A stretch of DNA of 64,000 bases. Origin: CAMLOF01 sp041913045 (lineage in GTDB: Bacteria; Pseudomonadota; Gammaproteobacteria; Burkholderiales; Burkholderiaceae_C). Both the position numbers and the translations under genes were made by a program. Numbering within the stretch: position 1 is the first letter of the stretch; every line of letters starts with the position of its first letter. The stretch covers positions 13,077 to 77,076 of the forward strand of contig JAYSGB010000017.1 of NCBI GenBank assembly GCA_041913045.1, given 5' to 3'. This document shows positions 26,871 to 36,439 of this stretch, piece by piece. The notes below the pieces were generated by a model. It was not told the origin of the DNA. It did not search any database and saw only the letters and a program-made list of their open reading frames with translations.

Positions 26871-27845
26871 ATGAAGGTGTGGGCGGTGATTTTGAGTTGC
26901 GCGATGGCGTTTTCTTCGCCTGAGGCGTTGGCGGCCAAACGGTTGGGTGGCGGCACATCCATCGGCAAGCAGTCGGCCAACGTCACGCAGCGCAGCTCAT
27001 CCGCTCCTGCTCCTCAGCCCGCCACCACGCCCAGCCAGGCAACTGGTGCTCCTGGTGCGGTAGCTTCACAGCCCGCCGCGGCGGCGCAGGCAGCGGCGCT
27101 CAAACGTCCCTGGGGTGCCATGCTCGGCGGGCTCGCTGCCGGTTTGGGTTTGGCGTGGCTTGCGTCATCTCTGGGGTTGGGTGAAGGCTTTGCCCAGTTC
27201 CTGCTGGTGTTGCTGGCGGTCGGGGCAGTCCTGATGGTGGTGGCTGCCCTGCGGCGCCGCACTTCTGGGGTGCAGGCTGCGCAGCAACCCTTCGTTTTCC
27301 AGGCGGCAGGCGGCTCTGCCCTGCCGCGCGACTACAGCCCCAAGAACGTTGGTAACGACGCCTCTGCGCGCCCATGGGAGCACGGCAACAGCACTTTCGG
27401 CAACGCGGATGGTGAGTCCCTCATTGGTTCGGCACTCGCTGGGTCGCAGGCATGGGGCGTTCCTGCAGACTTCGATTCGGAAGGCTTCCTGCGGGCCTCC
27501 AAAGCCAATTTCATCAAGCTGCAAGACGCCTGGGACCGTGCAGACATCCCGGCTCTGCGCGCCATGATGACGGACGAGATGATTTCCCAGATCCAGGCCC
27601 AGTTGAGCGAGCGCGAAAAGCACACAGGGTCCACCGAAAACAAGACCGACGTGGTCATGCTCGAAGCCCAGCTGCTGGGCATTGAAGAGCTGCCTGGCGA
27701 ATACATGGCCAGCGTGGAGTTCTCCGGCATGATCCGCGAGGAACCCTCGGCCGGGCCGAATCCCTTCCGCGAGGTCTGGAACATCACCCGTCCCAAGACG
27801 GGGCAGGGCGGCTGGCTGGTTGCAGGGGTACAGGCCCTGCAGTGA
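26871..27845 (+). CDS. Tim44-like domain protein, membrane-anchored
   Basis: A 324-residue protein. It has a signal peptide or signal anchor (1-22), a low-complexity Ala/Pro/Gln/Ser linker (about 30-75), two hydrophobic segments (about 82-100 and 104-122), and a C-terminal Tim44/MBA1-like domain (about 195-322). In mitochondria this fold binds membrane or ribosome partners. In betaproteobacteria the gene lies inside the ubiquinone cluster, as here, overlapping the upstream in-frame extension of ubiJ. Its role in quinone synthesis is unproven. Confidence 0.82.
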   Translation: MKVWAVILSCAMAFSSPEALAAKRLGGGTSIGKQSANVTQRSSSAPAPQPATTPSQATGAPGAVASQPAAAAQAAALKRPWGAMLGGLAAGLGLAWLASSLGLGEGFAQFLLVLLAVGAVLMVVAALRRRTSGVQAAQQPFVFQAAGGSALPRDYSPKNVGNDASARPWEHGNSTFGNADGESLIGSALAGSQAWGVPADFDSEGFLRASKANFIKLQDAWDRADIPALRAMMTDEMISQIQAQLSEREKHTGSTENKTDVVMLEAQLLGIEELPGEYMASVEFSGMIREEPSAGPNPFREVWNITRPKTGQGGWLVAGVQALQ

Positions 27846-27880
27846 ACGGCGCTCGGTTTATCCGTCAAAATCGGGGGGCT

Positions 27881-28480
27881 ATGAACAAGCCCCCCTTTTC
27901 GTTTCCAACCCCCGAAGCCCTGCAGTCTTTGCTGGGCTCGGTGCCGCAACCCCCTGCATGGCTGCAGACCGAGTTGCGCAACCGGGTTATCTTGTTGCTC
28001 AACCACGTGATGATGCAAGAGCCGCAGGCCATGGAGCGGCTGCGGCGCCAGCAGGGCAAGACCCTGCAGGTGCGCTGGGGGCAGATCAGCCTGCCGCTGC
28101 AGGCGAGTCCCGCCGGCCTGCTGGCGCTGGCGCCCGATACCGCCACGCCGGACCTGACGTTGGGTGTCACTGAAGCAACCCCTTTGTCGTTGGCGCAAAA
28201 AGTCCTGGCGGGTGACAAGCCCGGTGTCGATATCCAAGGCGACGTGCAGTTGGCCGCCGAGGTGGCCTGGCTCGTGGACAACGTACGCTGGGACATCGAG
28301 GAGGATCTATCCCGCCTCATTGGCGACGCTGCTGCTCACAGCCTGGCGGGTGCCCTTCGTCAACTGGCTGGCGGCCTCAAAGGCTTTGCCGCACAGGCGG
28401 CCAGCCAGGCGGGTCAGGTGCGTGATCGCATGGCGTCCCTGCGCCCTGGTCAGGCTGGCAATACCAAGGCAGACTCATGA
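27881..28480 (+). CDS. ubiJ: Ubiquinone biosynthesis accessory factor UbiJ (SCP2 domain)
   Basis: A 199-residue protein with an N-terminal SCP2 lipid-binding fold (about 20-120) and a C-terminal helical region typical of UbiJ. It binds hydrophobic ubiquinone precursors and organises the soluble Ubi complex with UbiK. The start MNKPPF is preferred to one 13 residues upstream. Its stop overlaps ubiB by 4 bases, the standard ubiE-ubiJ-ubiB order of proteobacteria but with the Tim44-like gene inserted. Confidence 0.9.
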   Translation: MNKPPFSFPTPEALQSLLGSVPQPPAWLQTELRNRVILLLNHVMMQEPQAMERLRRQQGKTLQVRWGQISLPLQASPAGLLALAPDTATPDLTLGVTEATPLSLAQKVLAGDKPGVDIQGDVQLAAEVAWLVDNVRWDIEEDLSRLIGDAAAHSLAGALRQLAGGLKGFAAQAASQAGQVRDRMASLRPGQAGNTKADS

Positions 28481-30030
28481 TGCGCTTCTTGCGGGGCGCC
28501 TTCATCGTCTGGGTGGTGCTGCGATACGGGCTGGACGAACTCGTTCTTTCGGGCTTCCGCAATCCGCTTCTGCGAACCTTGCGGCGAGTCATCACCACGG
28601 GGCGCAACCTCAGTTCGCCACGTGGTCAGCGTCTGCGCGAGGCGCTGGAGTGTCTGGGGCCCATCTTCGTCAAGTTCGGTCAGGTGCTTTCCACCCGGCG
28701 CGACCTGCTGCCGCCCGACATTGCCGATGAACTGGCACGTCTGCAAGACCGCGTGCCGCCTTTTTCGTCGGACGTGGCCGTGGCCACCATCGAGCGCGCC
28801 TATGGCCGCAAGCTTGACGCGGTGTTCCGGCAGTTCGACCGTGTGCCTGTGGCCAGTGCATCCATTGCGCAGGTGCATTTCGCCGAACTGCACGATGGCC
28901 GCGAAGTGGCCGTGAAGGTGCTTCGCCCGAACATGCTGCCCGTCATCGAAAAAGACCTGGCGCTGATGCGCATGATGGCGGGCTGGGTCGAGAAGATGTC
29001 TGCCGATGGCAAGCGCCTCAAGCCACGCGAGGTGGTGGCAGAGTTCGACAAATACCTGCACGACGAACTGGACCTGGTGCGTGAGGCTTCCAACGCCGCG
29101 CAGTTGCGCCGCAACATGCACGACCTCAACCTCGTGCTCATTCCAGAGATGCACTGGGAGTGGTGCCGCTCTGAGGTGCTGGTGATGGAGCGCATGCACG
29201 GTGTGCCCATCAGCCAGGTCGACCGGTTGCGTGCAGCGGGGGTGGACATCCCCAAGCTGGCGCGCGACGGCGTCACCATTTTCTTCACCCAGGTCTTCCG
29301 AGACGGTTTCTTCCACGCCGACATGCACCCTGGCAACATCCAGGTCAGCATCGCGCCCCAGAGCTTCGGCCAATACATTTCGCTGGACTTTGGCATCGTT
29401 GGCACGCTCACCCAGTTCGACAAGGAATACCTGGCGCAGAACTTCACTGCCTTTTTCCGGCGCGACTACAAACGCGTGGCGGAGCTCCACGTCGAATCTG
29501 GCTGGGTGCCGCCCGATACTCGTGTTGACGAGCTGGAGGCGGCCATCCGCGCCGTTTGTGAGCCCTACTTCGACCGCCCGCTCAAGGAAATCTCGTTGGG
29601 TATGGTGCTCATGAGGCTGTTCCAGACCTCGCGCCGGTTCCAGGTCGAAATCCAGCCGCAGCTGGTGCTCTTGCAGAAGACGCTGCTCAACATCGAAGGT
29701 CTGGGGCGCGATCTGGACCCGGAACTGGACTTGTGGAGCACCGCTAAGCCCTTTCTGGAAAAGTGGATGGTCGAGCAGGTGGGACCCAAGAAGTTCTGGG
29801 AGCAGCTCAAGGCCGAGGCACCGCACTACGCCAAACTGGTGCCAGAGCTGCCCCGCCTGCTGCACGACTTCCTGACGCAACGCCCCACAGAGCTGAAGCG
29901 GGAGATGCAGCAATTGCTGAACGAGCAACGCCGCACAAACCGTTTGCTGCAAGGCATCATCTACGCGGGTGTGGGCTTCGTGCTTGGCTTGCTGGCCATG
30001 CAGTTGGTGGTGCGTGTGGCGGTGTGGTAG
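28477..30030 (+). CDS. ubiB: Ubiquinone biosynthesis kinase-like protein UbiB
   Basis: A 517-residue atypical kinase/ATPase of the ABC1/ADCK family needed for ubiquinone synthesis. KFGQ is in [15 protein letters not shown] (about 67-81), replacing a P-loop as usual. Other kinase elements are [17 protein letters not shown] and LDFGIVG. Two transmembrane helices at the C-terminus anchor it in the inner membrane. Full family length. Confidence 0.96.
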   Translation: MMRFLRGAFIVWVVLRYGLDELVLSGFRNPLLRTLRRVITTGRNLSSPRGQRLREALECLGPIFVKFGQVLSTRRDLLPPDIADELARLQDRVPPFSSDVAVATIERAYGRKLDAVFRQFDRVPVASASIAQVHFAELHDGREVAVKVLRPNMLPVIEKDLALMRMMAGWVEKMSADGKRLKPREVVAEFDKYLHDELDLVREASNAAQLRRNMHDLNLVLIPEMHWEWCRSEVLVMERMHGVPISQVDRLRAAGVDIPKLARDGVTIFFTQVFRDGFFHADMHPGNIQVSIAPQSFGQYISLDFGIVGTLTQFDKEYLAQNFTAFFRRDYKRVAELHVESGWVPPDTRVDELEAAIRAVCEPYFDRPLKEISLGMVLMRLFQTSRRFQVEIQPQLVLLQKTLLNIEGLGRDLDPELDLWSTAKPFLEKWMVEQVGPKKFWEQLKAEAPHYAKLVPELPRLLHDFLTQRPTELKREMQQLLNEQRRTNRLLQGIIYAGVGFVLGLLAMQLVVRVAVW

Positions 30031-30060
30031 CCCTTGAAAACACGGGGCGGTGCCGCGATT

Positions 30061-30066
30061 TATAAT
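30061..30066 (+). promoter_or_regulatory. -10 box upstream of fmdB-like gene
   Basis: A perfect TATAAT, 39 bases before the ATG. No good -35 lies at the standard spacing (a TTGAAA is 21 bases upstream). It probably starts the fmdB-DUF502-aspS transcript. Confidence 0.45.
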
Positions 30067-30105
30067 GGTCGGTTCCCTGGTTTTTGACTTCCTTAGGTTT
30101 CCGCC

Positions 30106-30432
30106 ATGCCCATTTACGCCTACAAATGCGAGTCCTGCGGCCACGCCAAGGACGTTTTGCAGAAAATTTCCGACGCCCCGCTGACCGATTGCCCCGCCTG
30201 CGGCGCTGCAGCTTTCAAAAAGCAGCTGACAGCGGCTGGCTTCCAGCTCAAAGGCTCCGGCTGGTACGTCACCGACTTCCGCAACGGTGGCGGCAGCGCC
30301 TCTGCAGGTGCCACAAGTGCGCCAGCCACCGCTGCTGCGGCGTCTGACAGTGCGCCTGCCGCATCCTCAAGCACCGACAGCGGCACGCCCGCTGCCAGTG
30401 GCGGTTGTGGCGCTTCTTGCGCCTGTCATTGA
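30106..30432 (+). CDS. FmdB-type zinc-ribbon protein
   Basis: A 108-residue protein. The N-terminal zinc ribbon (MPIYAYKCESCGH with a second CPAC pair near 29-32) defines the FmdB/CxxC_CxxC_SSSS family of putative regulators. A Ser/Ala-rich linker follows, then a Cys/His tail (GGCGASCACH) that may bind metal. It precedes the DUF502 gene and aspS, a conserved order in Burkholderiales. Function unknown. Confidence 0.85.
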   Translation: MPIYAYKCESCGHAKDVLQKISDAPLTDCPACGAAAFKKQLTAAGFQLKGSGWYVTDFRNGGGSASAGATSAPATAAAASDSAPAASSSTDSGTPAASGGCGASCACH

Positions 30433-30442
30433 GCCGGGCCGG

Positions 30443-31099
30443 TTGAAAGTGGCTGCCTTTCGCAAATGGCTGCTCGCGGGCCTGCTGGTCCTCGTGCCCT
30501 TCATCGTCACCCTCTGGGTGCTGGAGTGGGTTGTCTCCACGCTGGACCAAACCCTCAACATCCTGCCCGAAGCATGGCAGCCCGAGCGCTATTTCGGTGT
30601 GCGCATCCCCGGCCTGGGGGTCATCCTTGCCCTGGCCATCGTTCTCAGCATCGGCGCCCTGGCCTCAAACATCGTCGGCAACCGGCTGATCAGCTGGTGG
30701 CACGCGCTCTTGCACCGCATTCCGGTCGTGCGCTCTATCTACTCTGGCGTCAAGCAGGTGTCCGACACGGTGTTGTCCGAGAAGGGCAATGCCTTTCGCA
30801 AGGCGCTGCTGGTGCAGTGGCCACACGAGGGCATGTGGACCATCGCCTTCCTCACCGGCACACCCGCGGGTGACGTGGCCAGCCACCTCAACGCCAAGGA
30901 CTACCTGAGCGTTTACGTGCCCACCACGCCCAACCCCACGGGTGGGTACTTCGTGATGGTGCACAAGCGCGACTGCGTGGAGCTGTCCATGAGCGTTGAT
31001 GAGGCGCTCACCTACGTCATCTCCATGGGGGTCATCGTTCCCGGCGGTCCCAAGGCGCTCCCAACATCCCCTGCTGGCCCGGTCACGAGCCAGGCCTGA
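30443..31099 (+). CDS. DUF502 inner-membrane protein
   Basis: A 218-residue membrane protein of family DUF502 with two transmembrane helices (about 7-29 and 55-77) and a soluble C-terminal domain containing the family stretches RIPVVRSIYSGVKQV and VPTTPNPTGGYFVMV. The start is uncertain: TTG at 30443 gives the expected MKVAAFRKW-like opening and GTG at 30449 is close behind. It follows fmdB by 10 bases and is probably translationally coupled. Function unknown. Confidence 0.82.
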   Translation: MKVAAFRKWLLAGLLVLVPFIVTLWVLEWVVSTLDQTLNILPEAWQPERYFGVRIPGLGVILALAIVLSIGALASNIVGNRLISWWHALLHRIPVVRSIYSGVKQVSDTVLSEKGNAFRKALLVQWPHEGMWTIAFLTGTPAGDVASHLNAKDYLSVYVPTTPNPTGGYFVMVHKRDCVELSMSVDEALTYVISMGVIVPGGPKALPTSPAGPVTSQA

Positions 31100-31123
31100 C
31101 ATATTTCTGAAAGCAACACACCT

Positions 31124-32917
31124 ATGGCAATGCGAAGCGAATACTGCGGTCTGGTGACCGAAGCCCTGTTGGGCCAGCAAGTGACCCTGTGCGGCTGGGT
31201 CAACCGCCGCCGCGATCACGGTGGGGTCATCTTTGTTGACTTGCGCGACCGCGAAGGTTACGTCCAGGTGGTGTGCGACCCTGACCGTCCCGAGATGTTC
31301 AAGATCGCCGAAGGCCTGCGCAACGAGTTCTGCGTGCAGGTCAAGGGTGTGGTGCGTGCCCGTCCGGAAGGCACCACCAACGAGAATATGAAGAGCGGCA
31401 AGATCGAGGTGCTCTGCCACGAGATCAACGTGCTCAACCCCTCGGTGACCCCGCCGTTCCAGCTGGACGACGAGCACCTGAGCGAGACCACCCGTCTGAC
31501 GCACCGTGTGCTGGACCTGCGCCGCCCCTACATGCAGCACAACCTCATGCTGCGCTACCGCGTGGCCATGGAGGTGCGCAAGTTCCTCGATGCCAACGGC
31601 TTCATCGACATCGAGACGCCGATGCTCACCAAGAGCACACCGGAAGGTGCGCGCGATTACCTCGTGCCCAGCCGCGTCCATGACGGTCACTTCTTCGCGC
31701 TGCCGCAGTCCCCCCAGCTGTTCAAGCAGCTGCTGATGGTGGCTGGCTACGACCGGTACTACCAGATCACCAAGTGCTTCCGTGACGAAGACCTGCGTGC
31801 CGACCGTCAGCCCGAGTTCACGCAGATCGATATCGAAACCTCCTTCCTCACGGAGGAGGACATCCGCGCGATGTTCCAGGGCATGATCAAGACGGTCTTC
31901 CAGAACGCCCTGGGTGTGGACCTGGGCGAGTTCCCGGTGATGCCGTTTGCCGACGCAATGTACAAGTACGGCTCCGACAAGCCCGACCTGCGTGTCAAGC
32001 TTGAATTCACCGAACTGACGGACGTGATGGGTGACGTGGACTTCAAGGTCTTCAGCGCCCCGGCCCAGATGAAGAACGGTCGTGTGGTGGCCCTGCGTGT
32101 GCCGGGCGGAGCCGAAATGAGCCGTTCCGAGATCGACGCCTACACCGAGTTCGTGAAGATCTACGGTGCCAAGGGTCTGGCCTGGATCAAGGTCAACGAC
32201 GTGGCTGCTGGCCGCGACGGCCTGCAGAGCCCGATCGTCAAGAACCTGCACGACGCAGCTATCGCCGCCATCCTGCAGCGCTCTGGCGCACAGAACGGCG
32301 ACATCCTGTTCTTCGGCGCAGACAAGGCCAAGGTTGTGAACGATGCCATCGGTGCGCTGCGCATCAAGATCGGTCACAGTGAATTCGCCCGCAAGAGCGG
32401 CATTTTCGAGGACCGCTGGGCGCCGCTGTGGGTGGTGGACTTCCCGATGTTCGAGTACGACGAGGACGAAGGCCGCTGGAACGCTGTGCACCACCCGTTC
32501 ACCGCGCCCAAGGACGGGCACGAGGACTACATGGACACCGACCCGGGCAAATGCGTGGCCAAGGCCTACGACATGGTGCTCAACGGCTGGGAACTGGGTG
32601 GTGGCTCCATCCGTATCCATCGCGCCGAGGTGCAGAGCAAGGTATTCTCTGCCCTGAAGATCGGGCCGGAAGAGGCTCAGGCGAAGTTCGGTTTCCTGCT
32701 TGACGCGCTGCAATACGGTGCGCCGCCGCACGGTGGCCTGGCCTTCGGTCTGGACCGCCTCATCACGCTGATGACCAAGGCCGAATCCATCCGCGACGTG
32801 ATCGCCTTCCCCAAGACGCAGCGTGCGCAATGCCTGCTCACACAGGCGCCGAGCGCGGTGGATGAGAAACAGTTGCGCGAATTGCACATTCGTCTGCGCA
32901 ACCCGCAACCGGCGTGA
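31124..32917 (+). CDS. aspS: Aspartyl-tRNA synthetase, probably non-discriminating
   Basis: A 597-residue class II synthetase with an N-terminal OB-fold anticodon domain (1-105), the catalytic core with a bacterial GAD insertion, and motif 3 near the end ([10 protein letters not shown]). The OB fold reads RRRDHGG; in the Pseudomonas enzyme the matching His is one of the residues tied to acceptance of tRNA-Asn. So this enzyme may charge both tRNA-Asp and tRNA-Asn, the latter then amidated by GatCAB. That is inference from one residue. Confidence 0.96.
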   Translation: MAMRSEYCGLVTEALLGQQVTLCGWVNRRRDHGGVIFVDLRDREGYVQVVCDPDRPEMFKIAEGLRNEFCVQVKGVVRARPEGTTNENMKSGKIEVLCHEINVLNPSVTPPFQLDDEHLSETTRLTHRVLDLRRPYMQHNLMLRYRVAMEVRKFLDANGFIDIETPMLTKSTPEGARDYLVPSRVHDGHFFALPQSPQLFKQLLMVAGYDRYYQITKCFRDEDLRADRQPEFTQIDIETSFLTEEDIRAMFQGMIKTVFQNALGVDLGEFPVMPFADAMYKYGSDKPDLRVKLEFTELTDVMGDVDFKVFSAPAQMKNGRVVALRVPGGAEMSRSEIDAYTEFVKIYGAKGLAWIKVNDVAAGRDGLQSPIVKNLHDAAIAAILQRSGAQNGDILFFGADKAKVVNDAIGALRIKIGHSEFARKSGIFEDRWAPLWVVDFPMFEYDEDEGRWNAVHHPFTAPKDGHEDYMDTDPGKCVAKAYDMVLNGWELGGGSIRIHRAEVQSKVFSALKIGPEEAQAKFGFLLDALQYGAPPHGGLAFGLDRLITLMTKAESIRDVIAFPKTQRAQCLLTQAPSAVDEKQLRELHIRLRNPQPA

Positions 32918-32919
32918 TG

Positions 32920-32925
32920 TATAGT
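32920..32925 (+). promoter_or_regulatory. -10-like box before the yqjD-like gene
   Basis: TATAGT lies 31 bases before the start codon and overlaps no gene after the aspS stop at 32917. The -35 is weak. Confidence 0.35.
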
Positions 32926-32956
32926 GGGTTCGTCGCATTTGCCCTTGGAGAATTCC

Positions 32957-33268
32957 ATGCCTGACAACACGCTCGAACCCAAAGACAAGCTGGTTGCCGA
33001 CCTCAAGGTTGTGGTCGCCGATGCCGAGGAACTGCTGGCCGCCACCGCTCACCAGACCGGTGAGAAAGTGGCCGAGTTGCGCGAGCGCATGCAGGAAAAC
33101 CTGCGTGCCGCCCGCCACAAGCTTGCCGACGCCGAGGACGCCATCCGCGCCAAGACACGCGAGGTGGCCAAGGCCACCGACCACTACGTGCATGAGCACC
33201 CCTGGAAGTCCATCGGCATCGCCGCTGGTGCAGGGCTGATCATCGGCCTGCTCATCGGGCGCCGCTAA
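32957..33268 (+). CDS. YqjD/ElaB-family (DUF883) membrane-anchored protein
   Basis: A 103-residue protein. Residues 1-75 form a long amphipathic, probably coiled-coil helix. A C-terminal transmembrane helix with glycine repeats (GIAAGAGLIIGLLIG) ends in basic residues. E. coli YqjD and ElaB bind stationary-phase ribosomes at the membrane. The ribosome site TTGGAGAA supports the chosen start. First of a yqjD-yqjE-yqjK-like trio. Confidence 0.88.
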   Translation: MPDNTLEPKDKLVADLKVVVADAEELLAATAHQTGEKVAELRERMQENLRAARHKLADAEDAIRAKTREVAKATDHYVHEHPWKSIGIAAGAGLIIGLLIGRR

Positions 33269-33286
33269 GCGTCCGACCGCCAGGCC

Positions 33287-33688
33287 ATGGCGAAAGCCGA
33301 TCCCGCCGATCCCTCCTCCAGTACTCCGGAAAGCCTGGCCTCCGGCATCAGGGGGTTGTTGCACGATGGTGTGCAGCTCCTTCGCGTTCGCCTGGAACTC
33401 CTGAGCGTCGAAGCGCGTGAGCATGCGTACGACGCGATGGAGTTGCTTTGGCTGGGTGTGGCAGCGGTCATCCTGCTGGGCCTGGGCCTTGGGTTCTTGG
33501 CCGTGCTGATCACCGTGCTGCTTTGGGACAGTCACCGTGCCCTGGCATTGGCGCTGTTTGCAGCCGTTTTCCTGACGCTGGGTGGTGTTGCCTTGGTGGC
33601 TGCCAGACGTGTCTGGCAGCGTGACCGCCAGTGGTTCGAAGCCAGCCTGAAAGAACTTCGTCAAGACGAGCAACGGGCCCGCCCATGA
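33287..33688 (+). CDS. YqjE-like inner-membrane protein
   Basis: A 133-residue protein with two transmembrane helices (about 52-77 and 82-105) and an amphipathic N-terminal helix, as in E. coli YqjE and the so-called phage holin superfamily III. The neighbours show it is not a phage gene. It overlaps the next gene by 4 bases. Function unknown. Confidence 0.82.
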   Translation: MAKADPADPSSSTPESLASGIRGLLHDGVQLLRVRLELLSVEAREHAYDAMELLWLGVAAVILLGLGLGFLAVLITVLLWDSHRALALALFAAVFLTLGGVALVAARRVWQRDRQWFEASLKELRQDEQRARP

Positions 33689-33987
33689 GCCCACGCCGCC
33701 AGGCGCTTTGGTTGCGCCGAATTGAACTGATTAACGAGTCTTCGCAGTTGCGAGAGCGTCTGGTGGCTCATGGCCGGGCGATGGCGCCCGCTCTGGCGTG
33801 GGCAGACCAGGCTCGGGCGGGTGTGCAGTGGCTCAAGGCGCACCCCTGGGTGCCCGCGCTGGCAGGTGTGTTGCTGCTGTGGCGCAGGCCACGCCTGGTA
33901 TGGCGCTGGGGGGGCAAGTTGTGGGCAGCCAGCAGCCTGGTCCGGCGGGCCGTGGCGGCATGGCAAGCTTTTGCCGTTAAAAAATGA
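33685..33987 (+). CDS. YqjK-like small basic protein
   Basis: A 100-residue very basic protein with an N-terminal helix rich in Arg (RRQALWLRRIELINESSQLR) and one central hydrophobic segment (about 52-64). It is the third member of the yqjD-yqjE-yqjK-like operon and is coupled to yqjE. No catalytic motifs; function unknown. Confidence 0.75.
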   Translation: MSPRRQALWLRRIELINESSQLRERLVAHGRAMAPALAWADQARAGVQWLKAHPWVPALAGVLLLWRRPRLVWRWGGKLWAASSLVRRAVAAWQAFAVKK

Positions 33988-34097
33988 GACATATGCCATG
34001 GGGGTTCGAGTCCGTCAGACGATTTGATGTTCGTCCTACGGTTTTGTCCACTTTGTGTCGATAGATAATCAATTCGTACTGTTTTGGGTAGACGCAG

Positions 34098-34958
34098 ATG
34101 TTTGTCATCGTCGGGTGGTTGATTGCGCTGGGTTGTGTGTTCGGGGTGTTCATCATCCACGGGGGCAACATCGGCGTGATCCTGAAGGCGTTGCCGTTCG
34201 AGATGATCACCATCTTCGGCGCGGCCATTGGCGCGTTCCTGGCGAACAACCAGATGAAGGTGGTCAAGAAGGTCACCAAAGGGTTGGGTCTGTGCTTCAA
34301 AGGGTCCAAGTACACCAAGGACCGCTACATGGAGTTGCTGGCCATGTTGTTCGAGATCCTGCAGAAGGCGCGCAAGGAAGGCCTGATGGCGATCGAGAGC
34401 GACGTGGAGAACCCTGAAAGCTCACCGCTGTTCCAGAAATACCCCACGGTGGGCAGCGATCACCACGTGGTGGAATTTGTCACCGACTATCTGCGGATGA
34501 TGGTTTCGGGCAACCTCAATGCGCACGAGATCGAGTCGCTCATGGACAACGAGATCGACACCCACCACCAGGAAGAGCACGCCGCCGTGGCGGCACTGCA
34601 GCGCCTGGCCGGGGCCCTGCCTGCCTTCGGTATCGTGGCGGCGGTGCTGGGCGTGGTCAACACCATGGGGTCGGTGGGGCAGCCCCCGGCCGTGCTCGGC
34701 GGCATGATCGGCTCAGCCCTGGTGGGCACGTTCCTGGGTATTTTCCTGTCGTACGGTTTTGCCGAACCGCTTGCCGGCTTGCTGGAGCAAAAGCTCGACG
34801 AAGGCTCCAAGGAACTGCAGTGCATCAAGTCCACATTGCTGGCCAGCATGCAGGGCTACGCACCCATGACGGCCATCGAATTCGGGCGCAAGGTGCTGTT
34901 CTCCACCGAGCGCCCCTCGTTCTCGGAGCTAGAAGGCCACGTCAAGGGCAAGAAGTAA
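34098..34958 (+). CDS. motA: Flagellar motor stator protein MotA
   Basis: A 286-residue stator subunit with four transmembrane helices (about 3-25, 30-50, 170-190, 200-222) and a large cytoplasmic loop with conserved charged residues. The family proline in LPAFGIVAAVLGVVNTM is present. With MotB it forms the proton channel that drives rotation. It opens motA-motB-cheY-cheZ. The 110 bases upstream hold only a weak sigma-28-like match, a GTCGATAG with no good -35. Confidence 0.96.
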   Translation: MFVIVGWLIALGCVFGVFIIHGGNIGVILKALPFEMITIFGAAIGAFLANNQMKVVKKVTKGLGLCFKGSKYTKDRYMELLAMLFEILQKARKEGLMAIESDVENPESSPLFQKYPTVGSDHHVVEFVTDYLRMMVSGNLNAHEIESLMDNEIDTHHQEEHAAVAALQRLAGALPAFGIVAAVLGVVNTMGSVGQPPAVLGGMIGSALVGTFLGIFLSYGFAEPLAGLLEQKLDEGSKELQCIKSTLLASMQGYAPMTAIEFGRKVLFSTERPSFSELEGHVKGKK

Positions 34959-34973
34959 GCCAGAAAGACACGC

Positions 34974-35993
34974 ATGGCCACGTCCGGCAAGCAGCTGCAA
35001 CCCATCATCATCAAGCGCGTCAAGAAAGGCGGGCATGGTGCCCATGGTGGTGCCTGGAAGATCGCCTACGCCGACTTCGTGACGGCGATGATGGCTTTCT
35101 TCCTGCTGATGTGGCTGCTGGGCTCCACTACCGAGGGTGACCGCAAAGGTATTTCCGATTACTTCAACGCGCCGCTGAAGGTGGCCTTGTTCGGGGGGCC
35201 GGGCAGCGGCGCCAGCAACTCCATTCTGCCCGGTGGCGGCGACGACCTGACCCAGGAAATTGGTGAGGCGGCGCGCGGTGACGTTGATGTGAAGACACGC
35301 GAGCTGGGGGCCGCCGTGGCAAGGGCCGAGGCCATGCGGCAAGACATGCGGCGCCTTCAGATCATGAAGGAGCGCATCGAGACGGTGATCACCAACAACC
35401 CGCGTCTGGCCGAATTCAAGAGCCAGATCAAGCTGGAAAAGGTGCAGGATGGCCTGAACATCCAGATCGTGGACGAGCAGAACCGGCCCATGTTCGACGT
35501 GGGCAGCGCTGTGGTCAAGCCCTACATGCGTGACATCCTTCGTGAGATTGGCGCCGCCCTAAAAGACGTTGAGAACCGCATTGCGCTCACCGGGCATACC
35601 GATGCCACTCCTTACGGCAGCGGCGACCGGGGTTACAGCAACTGGGAGCTTTCGGCCGATCGCGCCAACGCCTCACGCCGCGAACTGGTGTTGGCGGGCA
35701 TACCCGATGCCAAGCTAGCGCGTGTGGTGGGGTTGGCGGCGAGCTATCCGCTGGAGCCCGACAAACCTTTCGCACCCATCAACCGGCGTATCAGTATTCT
35801 GGTCATGTCGAAGGAAGCGGAGGAAAGGATGAACAAGTCCTTCGAGCTGGACACGTCAACTCCAGAGTCGCAGGAAGCGGCTCAGCCGGGTGGCGCTCCG
35901 GTCACAAGCCAGACGGCCCCCGTCGTTTCACCAGGCAACATTCCGCAGGTCATCGTGCCCCCGGGCAGTGGTCCGCAGACCGCGCCTCGGTGA
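34974..35993 (+). CDS. motB: Flagellar motor stator protein MotB
   Basis: A 339-residue stator subunit. The single transmembrane helix (about 29-50, YADFVTAMMAFFLLMWLL) contains the proton-carrying Asp in YADFVTAMM. A plug segment follows and an OmpA-like peptidoglycan-binding domain lies at about 170-285 (LTGHTDATPY, SNWELSADRA). The Pro/Thr-rich tail is dispensable in the family. It starts 15 bases after motA. Confidence 0.96.
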   Translation: MATSGKQLQPIIIKRVKKGGHGAHGGAWKIAYADFVTAMMAFFLLMWLLGSTTEGDRKGISDYFNAPLKVALFGGPGSGASNSILPGGGDDLTQEIGEAARGDVDVKTRELGAAVARAEAMRQDMRRLQIMKERIETVITNNPRLAEFKSQIKLEKVQDGLNIQIVDEQNRPMFDVGSAVVKPYMRDILREIGAALKDVENRIALTGHTDATPYGSGDRGYSNWELSADRANASRRELVLAGIPDAKLARVVGLAASYPLEPDKPFAPINRRISILVMSKEAEERMNKSFELDTSTPESQEAAQPGGAPVTSQTAPVVSPGNIPQVIVPPGSGPQTAPR

Positions 35994-36044
35994 CCGCCTT
36001 CGTCTTACACTTACACTAAGAGCCCTCTCCAATCGGAGCACCCT

Positions 36045-36428
36045 ATGGCCGACTTGCGATTTTTGATTGTTGATGACTTTTCCACCATGCGCCGCATCGT
36101 GCGCAACCTCCTGAAGGAGATTGGCCACGCAGACGCTGACGAGGCTGAGGACGGCGTCGTTGCGCTGCACAAGCTGCGCAACGGCAAGTTCGATTTCGTG
36201 GTGAGCGACATCAACATGCCCAACATGAACGGGTTTGAGTTGCTCACCCAGATCAAGGCCGATGAGAAACTCAAGCACATTCCGGTGCTGATGGTCACCG
36301 CCGAAGCACGCAAGGAAGACATCATCGCCGCAGCCCAGGGCGGTGCAGCGGGGTACATCGTCAAACCTTTCACCAAGGCCACGCTTGAAGAAAAGCTGGC
36401 CAACATCTTCAAGAAGATGGGTTGGTAG
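36045..36428 (+). CDS. cheY: Chemotaxis response regulator CheY
   Basis: A 127-residue single-domain receiver. The acidic pair is D10/D11, phosphoacceptor Asp about 55 ([12 protein letters not shown]), Thr in LMVTAEA, and Lys in YIVKPF. Phospho-CheY binds FliM and FliN to switch rotation. It lies between motB and cheZ; the kinase CheA is outside the window. Confidence 0.96.
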   Translation: MADLRFLIVDDFSTMRRIVRNLLKEIGHADADEAEDGVVALHKLRNGKFDFVVSDINMPNMNGFELLTQIKADEKLKHIPVLMVTAEARKEDIIAAAQGGAAGYIVKPFTKATLEEKLANIFKKMGW

Positions 36429-36439
36429 GAGCTTGGCGC

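Noticed and set aside
30443..30451. A much longer start for the DUF502 gene at 30287 inside fmdB
   Set aside because: The extra residues are the out-of-frame reading of the fmdB tail and have no membrane-protein character.
30698..30714. TGGCACG followed by TTGCA, a sigma-54-like pair
   Set aside because: GG and GC are 11 bases apart rather than 10, and it lies inside the DUF502 coding region with no gene start nearby.
33287..33688. Phage holin-like annotation suggesting a prophage
   Set aside because: It is the YqjE member of a chromosomal yqjD-yqjE-yqjK trio; no phage genes surround it.
33999..34015. GGGGTTCGAGTCC resembles a tRNA T-arm
   Set aside because: No acceptor, D or anticodon arms can be drawn around it and the T-stem does not pair beyond two bases.
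34037..34064. GTCGATAG upstream of motA as a sigma-28 -10 box
   Set aside because: The position for TAAA reads ACGG; the match is too weak to call.
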